A stretch of 64,000 bases of DNA. Origin: Cruorifilaria tuberocauda. Taxonomy: Eukaryota > Nematoda > Chromadorea > Rhabditida > Onchocercidae. Under the pieces are notes generated by a model that ran no database searches, was not told the DNA's origin, and worked only from the letters and a program-made list of their open reading frames with translations. The stretch lies in contig JABVXU010000009.1 of NCBI GenBank assembly GCA_013365365.1, forward strand, positions 434,001 through 498,000, read 5' to 3'. Positions 13,788-24,132 of the stretch are shown here, in pieces (position 1 is the first letter of the stretch; each line of letters begins with the position of its first letter). The position numbers were made by a program, and so were the translations under genes.

Positions 13788-16700
13788 ATGGAATCATCAA
13801 ATTTAACAGGGAATGCAACATCATTTGCTACTTCCACTCAGGAAGAAGCAATTTCACAGTCTGTTAAGGCAATGCTAAATTTGACGGATGGAGCGGATTT
13901 AGCGGATGCAATGAAGGTAACCTGTTTAATTTCATTTTTCTATCATTTAACTTGTTTACATCTTTTAGTATAGCTAAAATTCCACACATATTTTCTCATA
14001 TGTTAATAATTGAAACTGATAATGACATGCCTTTAATAACGTTGCTATGGTTTTTCCGCTTAATTTATGAAAACAAAATATGATATTTTAAATGAACTTT
14101 CCCTCTCCCGTTTAAATTCATTCATTCAGCAAAATTTAATTAGGCAGTTTTATTTATATCAAGTGAAACTCTTTGAATTAATAAATATTTAATTAAAAGC
14201 TGATATGCTGAAAGTATAAAGAGTAGAAGATTTCTTGTATAATTGCATAATCATATAAATTGAAATATTTCTATTAATGCGTTAAAATTACAATAAATCA
14301 ATCATCCGTGAAAGTGACAGATTCAATGATATATCTGATATCATATGAAGAAGAAATGAAAACATAAAATATTATTAAATTTCAAAGACTATCAAAATGA
14401 ACAGGTGTCATTAGCTGATCTGTTAATTTTGTGATTAGAAAAAAATGATTGAAAAAGCTAATTTTCATTATTTCAGTAAGAACTGAAAGCAATAACATCT
14501 GATATATGTAAAACATGATATTAATTAATATTGATAATTAGGAAGCTTCGAAATATAAAATGTTCAGCACGATAGTTTTTATTTCTATTTTCTATCGCAC
14601 CGTAATCTTATTTAGTCCTTCCTTTGCATTTATTATCATCCTCTTATCTGTTATAAACATAATTTTCATGCTTGCTTACAACCGCTTCATCTACTGACTG
14701 CTGTAAACTTTCTAAATGTTTTTTCCCTTTAATTTTTGTCCAAATCAATTGTGTGAGAGAATTAATTTTGCTTATATTCCTTTTTTTCTTCCCTTAAATG
14801 AGAATAATTAGAAAAAAATAATGAAAAAGTGATTAGCGAAAAAGATTTATTTAGAAGACAAATGTTAATATATAACCTTATACGTTATATTTTCTTCAGT
14901 AAGAAATATTAATATAATTCTCCACGCAAGGGAATAATAATGATATACTTCATAGAGAGAAATGTGATTTATTTAATTTTTGAATAGAATAATATTCGAC
15001 CGGTGTATTTATGCTTTGATAATGAATTAGGATTGTTCCCAATGGATAAAGTGTGGAACGAAACGATGAATTGTATGTTTTACAAATTTTAAAGAAATTC
15101 AATTTGTAGAAATTGAACCAATTCATATTAATTGGAAATGAATAGAAAGAGATAATTTTGATATAAGTTCACACTAAAATTTGGATTAATTCAAATAAAT
15201 CCTAATTAAATCAACAGAAATTTATAGATGGCAACCATTGGAGCACTTTTAGTTGTACTCATTATGGCATGTATCATCGGCAATTTATTTGTTATTGTTG
15301 CAATTCTTATGGAACGTGATCTCAAGACTCGACCGCAATATTATCTTATATTTTCGCTCGCTATTGCTGATTTATTAGTTAGTTTGAACTGAAAACCTGA
15401 TACTTCAATTAAAATTTAAATTTTTGTTGAAACAAATTGAATCTTCGCTCAGAAAAAGGAAGAATCACCATTAAAAGATCTTCATACTAAATTAATTCGT
15501 AATTTTTTAATAAATATTCGATTAGTTTTATCCGATAATTTTATTGTTGCTTCTTTTAAAGGTGGGGCTATTTAGTATTGCTGAGAAAAAGGTGACTTAA
15601 ATATTTCTTTTCAGACAAATTTTACTTAGTTTTCTTAATTTGCAGGTAGGTTTAATTGTAACACCACTAGGTGCATGGTCAACAGTAACACATGTATGGA
15701 CTTTCGGCGTAGAATTATGCGATTTCTGGATTAGCGTCGATGTATTAGTCTGTACAAGTTCAATCCTTCATCTAGTAGCAATAGGTATTTCTTGGTTAGC
15801 ATATCAAGTAAACAAGAAAGGAAGCCTAAAGTTCAGAGCAAATCGTTTTATAGCATTAGATCGTTACTGGAGTATTACGGATGTGTCGTATGTACAAAGT
15901 CGCACACCACATCGTATATTTGGCATGTTAGGCATTATTTGGCTCTTATCGTTACTCATTTCATTGGCTCCTATGTTTGGTTGGAAAGATAATGATTTTT
16001 ATCGACGGGTGATGGAGCAACATGTGTGCCTTATTAGTCAGCAAATAAGTTATCAGGTAAATTATCAGGCTTTCTTTCACTAACAGTTTTCTACTTTTTA
16101 ATTATATGTTTTATAAATGTAAATAAAAATCAATTTAAGTAGCAATCTATCGCTAAAGCACCGCCTCTGTATGTCTGTCCCTCTCTCTCTTTGTATCTGC
16201 TTTTTCGTTTAATTATGTAAACATACACACACCTAATTAACTCTTCTCTACTATTACTACCATTAATTTCTTCGTTAATTATAAAAAAAGAAAAAAACAA
16301 TGAAATGGAATGAAATAAAACTTAGGAAATTGTACGCATCGAAATATATTTTCATTTTCAAAAAATGATAGATGAATATCCATCATTTACTTTCTTCAGA
16401 AAAACAAAAAAAATACAAATGACGTGAAAACGTAGGTGGCAAGGTATTCTGAATGGATTCTAATGATATGTTCTTTCCACAGCAATTTTGCAGCTAATTT
16501 TTTTTGATGAAAAAAGAGTTGGAAGAAACTGTTTGCAGTTAACAGAAAAAAAGAAATAAACGTAAAATATTAGATATTTCAGTTAAAAGGATTCGTAATT
16601 TATCGATCCTTTAGAATGGTAAGAGCAACCATATTTGAGCTAATTCTTTGTGATGTGGTGATAATAAAATAAACTTTAAAATACTTTTAAAAATTCAGAA

Positions 16701-18603
16701 TTATTTTTTACTTGGACATCAATTAATGAATGTCACATAATTCTACTTTTTCTTATCTTTTTTCCCTCTTTTTCCACCTAGAAATCATGTGTTTGTGTGT
16801 TTATGCAAACCTAAGATTAGCTATTTATGACTGAAATGAAGAAGGAATAGAAAACATTTAGCAAGATTGCATGATAAGATATAGCTTTGTGATACTTCAC
16901 AACCATATCTATAGGAAAGATGCAACTTCTCGACTAATGTTATGAAATGATTTGCAGAAAATAAATCTTTTTCTTTTCTAAAGTTATGAAAAACTTTCTA
17001 TTTTGGGAGAGTGAACCTCTCAATAACTTTTAAATTAAATTAGAAACCACAAATATAAGATATTAGAAAAACAGAAGCAATCCGACATCTGTTAAGACTT
17101 GAATTCAAATCGGCTATTATGTTAAGGAATTAAGAAGTTCCAATACAAATATATAATACTTGTTTGAAATATTTTCCTTTTTCACGTCTAGTCATCGTTT
17201 ATATAAAAGTATCAAGCAAATAAATCAATTACAGATATTTAGTACGGCAACTGCTTTTTACATACCATTATGTGCTATCATATCTATCTATTATAAAATT
17301 ATGCGGGCTGCGAAAAGCCGTTTCAAACGTGAACGTGAACGACGTAAAACTGCCAATTATTCACATAAGAGTACGAAGCAACAAGGACAACACGGGAATC
17401 TTATAAAGGTGTGCATATTAGTATTCCTCAATTTAAAGTTTTAAAACATCCTTAATTTTAATTCAAATTGTGGTTTCCTTACGCATTTCGATGATGATTA
17501 GAATAAAAGTGACATCAATTGTAACAATTAATATAAATAATGATGTGATCACTGTGAATGATGGCTTGGTTTAATCGAAAATGAACAAGTGTTATAAGTT
17601 AAAACGAATATATAGCAACAATGTTACACGTTCAATAAATAAGAAAATTAACCTTATCACTATCATTTTGATGATCATTCCATCCACATATATTATCATC
17701 AAATATTATAGTCAAGGATGGAAAATGAAAAAGTTCCAGTCACCACAAATCCAATGCTTCACAAACAACTCAAAAATGATGCTGTTGAAACTCCTCTCGA
17801 TCAATGCAATTTACAATCTAGTTCATATATTTTTCTTTTTTAAAAAGATTTCCATTAGTAATAGATTAAAAGCGTCTAATTAGCAATTTCATTAAGGCCT
17901 TTGAAATAATGAATCCTTTCCAAATAAGAAAATAATGTAAACATATCAGGGATATAATTGAATTATCACAAAAAAGATAAACTAACATGCTAAAATAGAT
18001 TAAAGTGAAGTGTATGTGAAAAAGATAAAATAATTGTTACTATAATCAAACAATTATTGTTTTTTAAAAACACTTCCGTAAAGAAAAATAAAGTTTATAT
18101 CAGAATAAAATTAAAGAAAAGGATAAATTTGAACTTAACAATATTATGTTCATAGTGAATGGTAAAAGTCAACAAAAAAAACTAGATGCTTCTGTAAGGA
18201 AGAAGAGAGGATGCCTCAAAGAGAATGCAGAAATGAAACGTGAACGCAAAGCATGGCGTACGCTTGCTATTATTACTGGAACATTTGTCGCCTGTTGGGC
18301 CCCATTTTTTCTCATATCTTTATATCGACCGATATGTCGTTGCAAAATACCAATATTACTGGAATCGATTACCAATTGGTTAGGTGAGTATCAATAGATA
18401 AAAAATTTCAGTCTTATAATTTATGCATGGTGATATTATGTATACATTTTCTGAAATTCATTTCTATTCAATTTACAGGTTATTTAAATTCAGCACTTAA
18501 TCCGGTCATTTATACCGTATTTTCGAATGACTTTCGAACAGCTTTCAAACGTATCCTTGCTCGACTTTTGTTTTTTAAAATGCCTGGACCACATCACCGA
18601 TAA
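13788..18603 (+). CDS. ser-4: Serotonin receptor, 5-HT1/SER-4-like GPCR
   Basis: Class A amine receptor at the plasma membrane of neurons or muscle; the 5-HT1 family couples to Gi/o. Exons: 13788-13916, 15228-15377, 15646-15784, 15854-16056, 17235-17408, 18104-18383, 18479-18603; all phases agree, giving 399 aa. The N-terminus has three N-glycosylation sequons (N5, N8, N31). Landmarks by Ballesteros position: N62 (1.50), D91 (2.50), C118 (3.25), the amine-binding D125 (3.32), DRY at 142-144, W169 (4.50), CWAPFF with W330 and P332 in TM6, NPVIY at 366-370 in TM7. The TM5 stretch FYIPLCAI and the [15 protein letters not shown] region resemble 5-HT1A closely, hence SER-4 rather than SER-1 or SER-7; a tyramine/octopamine receptor is the alternative. 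Loop 3 is short and basic. The tail ends about 29 residues after NPVIY. The third intron (15785-15853) is only 69 nt, in frame and stop-free. Start chosen as the only ATG giving a phase-0 junction to TM1. Confidence 0.85.
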
Positions 18604-18836
18604 CAATGACGATGATTTAAGCCTTTACACCTCCAATATGATCAATTAGAGAGATTTGAAAAGAATTAAATGATCTTTCATACTTGATGTGCTTTAATAG
18701 TGAAATTTATTAGAGTACTGTACGACTAACATGTATTTATATATATTGCAAGGTACCTTCTCAATTTACAGCCAATTTCTTCAAGAGGACTTCTAATGAA
18801 TGAACTGAATGACCCTAACGAAGGGAAACAATGGAT

Positions 18837-18842
18837 AATAAA
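18837..18842 (+). terminator. Likely poly(A) signal of the GPCR gene
   Basis: AATAAA lies 234 bases after the receptor stop codon, a normal 3' UTR length. No cDNA supports it; it is the first canonical hexamer on this strand after the stop. Confidence 0.45.
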
Positions 18843-19748
18843 ATGCGGAAGCAAAATAAGTCGTACTAAGGATCACTTGGAATATAATTGAGGAAGTGTC
18901 ACTGTGTATATATTACACTGATAATTAATGTAAATAATACATTTTTTTCCTCTTGAATAAGTCGTTTGTTACCGACCAGCCCAGCGAAAAGGTAAAATGA
19001 TTCCCTCTGAACTAGAAAATAGAAGTGTTTTGCATTGCAAATTCACACGCCAATCAACAACTACAAGAATTCAGAAGTGAAATGAAAGTTGGAACTTTTA
19101 AGCGTCTCTCAATTGATTTCTAAATTAACCGAAAATTATACAAAATTCATCCCTTCATTCGTATTACTTTATTAACCTCACAATGACGTTTCCCTAGCTT
19201 TATTTACGTAAGAAGAGAGGAAAGAGGATTTGATCAGTTAGAATATTCATTCCCAATTTGAACTGAATTCTTAATAGATAATATACAAGGAACACTTTTT
19301 TAGTAATAACTTTAACTTGTTTTTCCTTTCATGTTTAAAAATAAACCAACAATTACTGTGGCAAGAAAGTGGCAAGAGTTTAGTGGCAAGAAAGAATAAC
19401 TTTTTGCAACAACATAAAATGCATCAGATTATAAATAGAATATTAGAACCAAAGCAACCAATATCAAATTGAGCTTACAGGAGAATGAAACAATATAAAT
19501 CAAACAAGTGAGACGATCTCCTATTCTAACTTGAAATCTATCGCTTTCAAAGCATGTTATGCATACTTTACCTGTCCTACCTCTTCTTTAAGATTACAAT
19601 GTGATTTAAGTAGCTATCACCAAGCCAAATTTTAACATACCATTCAAAGATTCCTTACAATTAATCCTCAAAATACATCATCTCCATGGAAGGTAACCAA
19701 TACCTTCTGTTACCTATTATAATATATCGAACTATAGTTTGCAAATCC

Positions 19749-19774
19749 TACAACATTTTTGGAAAAATGTTGTA
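19749..19774. repeat. Perfect 12-bp inverted repeat between two 3' ends
   Basis: Arms TACAACATTTTT (19749-19760) and its exact reverse complement (19763-19774) flank GG. It lies 130 bases downstream of the MAGUK stop on the minus strand, so it could fold in that 3' UTR. On the plus strand it is over 1.1 kb beyond the receptor stop. Confidence 0.75.
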
Positions 19775-19903
19775 ATGAATCTTTGGGAAAATTTTTTAAA
19801 TCAAAAAGTAAATTTCATGAACAAGAAAAAAAAAACAAAGAATTCCACAACAATATGCAGCGGATTGGCAAAGCATGGAAACATATTACTGCAACTTATC
19901 ATC

Positions 19904-22900
19904 TTACTGATCGACCCAATCGGAGGGCACCCATGCTGGCTCATGCTCTAGTTTGTTCACTATGTTCCGTAACTGTTCGAACGAAGCTTCGAAATTAGCA
20001 TTTATTAGCACATGATCAAACATATGTCCGTAGATCTGAAAAAGCTGTTCACCAGCTGAGATCATTTGTTCAAATTCCGAGTCTGTAAATCCACGACTTG
20101 CTACTGTTGATGTACTAACACTACCATGATGACTAGAACCTGTAGCTTGCAAATTTCTTGCGCGATGCTGACGCCGAGTTTCCTAGAAAGGGTGACATGC
20201 AATAAGTTCAATATCTATAACATTCTTAGTCAAAAATGACCAATTATTTGTATAGTCATGTTTTAAGCATCATAAGCAAATGTAAGCAAAATTGGTTATT
20301 GGTTAAAATTGGTTAAAAGTAATGATTCCTTATATGCTACATACCTTTAAAATATCAAACGGTGGTGGTTTAACAAAAATTACAAAGGACTTGAACATTT
20401 TGGAGCGTAAAATCCGTAGTGCCAAAGGATGAGTATTCAGTACAGGTACACGACCTGCAAATGAATACGTAATAACAGTAGAATGATAAAGTTTCCTTTA
20501 ATCTTTCTCACTTCCAATAAAAACATGAATCTTTCATCACTAACATTTTACCTTGATTGATAACAGCGTGAACCGAATCAGTAAGTGTACCATATAAATT
20601 TCCTTTATATTCTCCATATTCCAAGAATCGTCCTTGTCTTATCCACTGTTCCATACTGTCGCGTTTTGCGAAATGGTAATCAACACCATCTCTTTCATAC
20701 GAACTGCAATCTATTGTTGATTGTTAGCCGCTTCGTATCATGAATTTCTTAATTAATGGTTTCTGTTACTAATTTCTGTTCTCCTCATAATCCTCATTTT
20801 TCAGTTCAAAATAAAATATTAATGAATAACAGTGATCATTTCTTCAAATCTTTTATTTCAAGAATAGTAATTCAGCGAATTTATAATCAAAAATATGAGA
20901 GATTAACAATCTACATCAAAATAAAATTGAAGCAAATGAAAATGGACAGTGATTCAGATAAAGCTACTCCCAATGCTTCAATGAAATATTTCATATTTAA
21001 TTCAATGGAATTTTTCAATGTTTCTTAAAATGTTGTCAATGAACTGCTACGAAACTTTCATGATGAAGCTCTTTGTTATTAAAACGATATACCGTTGAGG
21101 ACGACTAGTGTGGGGTACACTTGCTGCATAGCGATCATTTTTAGTGGCAATTAACCTTTTTTTCAATTCATTACGTCCAACACCTGGAGGTCCGATTAAA
21201 ACGATAGGTCGGATAAGAAATTGTTTCGGATAGAGAAGTGATACTGATTCGTATAATAAGCTGTCAATCTAAAACTAAAATAACTGGAAAAAAAGTTGAA
21301 AAAAGTATAAAAGTAGAAATTAATTGTAATAAAAATGGATAAATATGCTTATTTCAGTAATCTGTCTCAATCTTAATAATTAATACAACCTTATGGCAAT
21401 AAATCTATTAATTAAAATCTCAGTATTTGATAGTTGGCATAACGTTATATGAAATCAAAAAAAAAGAAAAATGAAGACTTCGTTAGTTGTATTAATGATA
21501 AAGAAGATTACTAAACGCTGTAAAAATATTAACATTTATAGTCTTAAGTGAAAAAAAGGAAAAAACCTCATTGCCAGCTTTCACAAGCTTTCGATTTGTA
21601 CTTCTAAACCTTTCATTTTCCTTTAGAGTTCGATGTTTTTGTTGCAGTTCTTCCGACGGAATGACACCTACTCGTTTCTTGAGATGATTAGCTGAAACAG
21701 TTATCATTTATTTTTTACTTTTCTTAATAAAAAGTACTACATCAAGATTTTGCAAATCCTACAAATAAGATATTGCTTCAATCAAAGAAAAACTGCAATG
21801 CCTAACGGATTTAACTACCAGATACTAATGAAAGAGTCGCAAATGAGCCATGGCCGAGTGAACGCGCCTGCCACCAATATTCATCTCCTGTTACCACCAA
21901 CTCCAATATTTCTCCTCGAGTGAAACAAAGAGCTGCTTCGGGGCATGGATGTAAGGAATCTCGACTACCAGAATAATCAATCTATAATTAAAATCTGGTT
22001 AATGCATTGTATAAAATATTACTTCAAGACACATCAAATGTTTAATACCTCTTTCCTTTAGTTGTGAACTGACAATAAAACAGTTGATTACCTTAAAATC
22101 CTATTATTCCTAATTATCAGTAAAAAAACACAAAAGCAGACTTCAAATATAAAGTAAAATGAAAATCACCAAAGCGCGAACGTGTCGTGATTCATTCGAT
22201 GTAATAGCTGCAGGTATTTCAGCGGGTTCTAATTTGAAAGTAACGGTACCATTTTCACTATTTTCATTATCCAGCAATTTAACGATTTCATTTGGGCTCA
22301 TGCCAGTAACACAAACACTATTCACTTCCAAAACCCGATCTCCAACCTATCAAGTTAAAAACAGTAAAAACAATTTATATCGTTTTCTGAAAAAATGACG
22401 TAAATTGTTATTCGTGAATTTTTGCTGATCGCTCTCCCTGACAAATCCGTAAAGAAAACATTGAAAATACAAAACCACGTACTTGACGTTTTAGATATAA
22501 AATAATTTTTTCTATTATGCTAGTAATATATAGATTATTAACTAATAGATAACTATAAATACGAAGAATGACACATTAATTCACTTCAATATGTCTCGTT
22601 ATTTTATGAGACGTTAAAAAAACATCGGCGAAAGGAGATGTTACAAAGAAATGAAAGAGTCTAAAGTAAGAATGACTTTCTAATTAAATTAAATATCAAT
22701 ATTTATTCCGCTATAAAAAAAATCTAAACCTGAATATTGCCGCTACGATCAGCAACTCCTCCAGCTATAACACGAGCAATATACACTCTTCCATCAGTAT
22801 CACATTTTATGGTAGCGCCAAGTGCTTCATTACCTTTTACTAGTCGAACCAGTTTAACAGCAATACCATCATCGTCATCTACTTCATACGGTATTTCTGG

Positions 22901-23641
22901 TAACTGTGGCAAATAGGTGCGGTTTGAAATAATATCATATACGGAAAATAAGTTCTAAAATATTAACTGCAATGACGATAGAAGTTGACCTAGATAACTC
23001 TACTAAAACATACACTCTAGGACGGATATGCTTGATGCAGACCAAATCATTCAAATCAGATTGCGTATAAATAGCTCACAATATCTTATACTTGAAATGT
23101 TATTGATTAGATAAAATTTTAAGTCTTGTAAAAGCTAACTAATACAGCACCTTAATAATGGGCTTGGAAAGAAGTGAAACAAGTTGTTGGACTGCCACCG
23201 ATGGCGGCGCCGATTCTTCCCATTCATACAACAATGAATCAACTATTTCGGTTAATATGGTATCTCTGAAAACCGAATTTTCATTATGATTACATTTTAG
23301 ATTTCTTTATAAAATATAGAACGAAATGAAATTTCTTTAAATCGGAAAATCTGTTCTAGAACTTTATCCAATTTCTTGTTCTTCTAATAAGTAACGCACT
23401 TTCCGAAAAATACGATTTACGTGAAATGATGTAACAAAATTAAATGAAGATACCCAATTCGAGAAAGATGCAAACCGCGATTGACCAGTGCTTTGTGAAT
23501 TGCAACAACACGTTTGAGATCATCGGCTGTTAAATTTTTTTTCCATTTACCGAATTCATCTTCAACACATTCCAGAATACATTCATATGCTTTCGCAAAA
23601 GCTTCGAACGTGACAGGCGTTGTATCCATCCGCCGTCGCAT
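19904..23641 (-). CDS. MAGUK scaffold, MPP3/MPP7 (p55) class
   Basis: Membrane-associated scaffold of cell junctions or synapses; binds partners through its domains rather than by catalysis. Exons on the minus strand: 23641-23454, 23265-23151, 22954-22730, 22346-22170, 21981-21819, 21691-21567, 21268-21093, 20703-20552, 20454-20345, 20182-19904; all phases close, giving 569 aa against 576 in human MPP7. Domains: two L27 repeats (about 10-110), an acidic linker, PDZ (about 134-217, binding loop LGAT), SH3 (about 231-305), guanylate-kinase-like domain (about 351-562). The GK P-loop is GPPGVGRN (357-364), without the GK[S/T] of active kinases, as in all MAGUKs; the VPHTSR and EYGEY nucleotide-lobe motifs are retained. 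The C-terminus AWVPSDWV matches the MPP ending. The linker between SH3 and GK is clearly shorter than in MPP7. The start is the first ATG; an AG eight bases upstream could be a trans-splice acceptor. An extra 5' exon cannot be excluded. MPP5/PALS1 is the next-best family. Confidence 0.88.
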
Positions 23642-24132
23642 ATGATAACTAATTAAACATTAGAAAATACGATCAAAAATCTTTGATCAAAGCTGAAATT
23701 TCATAGAAGATTAATGAAATGGTCAAGAGATGACATAATTACATGCTATAATTGTTACAAATATTATAAATCGGAACCTATGGATTCTTTCAACTCATCG
23801 CTAAAATAATCCAGAAAAAACATGAACTACAACTACAGTGAATTATTGTAAACAGCGTCAGAGAACCATTCTGGACCAGAATCGGATACAGGAACAGTCC
23901 GCAATATTGGGGTATTCTTCTGAACTCGTCCCTCAAACCACGCTATCAGCGTGCACTATTCTCGCGCTTGCACGAAATGAAATTTTTTAAATATTTTGAT
24001 CAGCTCACTTGACGAAAATGGAAATAAGTGGGATTCCAGTTTTTTAATGAAATTAAGATTTAAAATTGCAAGTCTAGAATTAAAATTATTTCAAAATTGT
24101 AATTGAAAGTCAAATCAATTTTTCTACGTGTC
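23642..24132. other. Divergent intergenic region with GC-rich palindromic island
   Basis: This 491-bp gap separates the starts of the minus-strand MAGUK and the plus-strand RPN11-like gene, so it presumably holds both promoters. Bases about 23855-23980 are much richer in G+C than their surroundings. They contain a 15-base palindrome ATTCTGGACCAGAAT (23868-23882), the hairpin CACGCT-ATC-AGCGTG (23939-23953) and an overlapping 6-bp stem CGTGCA/TGCACG (23950-23974). These are followed by AAATTTTTTAAA at about 23980, similar to an Sm site. On the minus strand one frame is open for about 40 codons here (about 23838-23959), but no phase-consistent junction to the first L27 exon was found. It could be a small RNA gene, a regulatory element or a 5' exon. 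Confidence 0.5.

Larger units (their letters stand above)
18604..19903. other. Convergent intergenic region (3' ends of GPCR and MAGUK)
   Basis: Holds the 3' UTR of the upstream plus-strand receptor and that of the minus-strand MAGUK. Short open frames near 19740-19998 overlap the last MAGUK exon and have no splice context. The only distinct structure is the perfect hairpin at 19749-19774. Nothing else recognisable. Confidence 0.55.

Noticed and set aside
17581..17883. 100-codon open frame between receptor exons 5 and 6
   Set aside because: It lies within the intron of the GPCR model, is rich in Asn, Ile, Lys and Phe, and the flanking exons join in phase without it.
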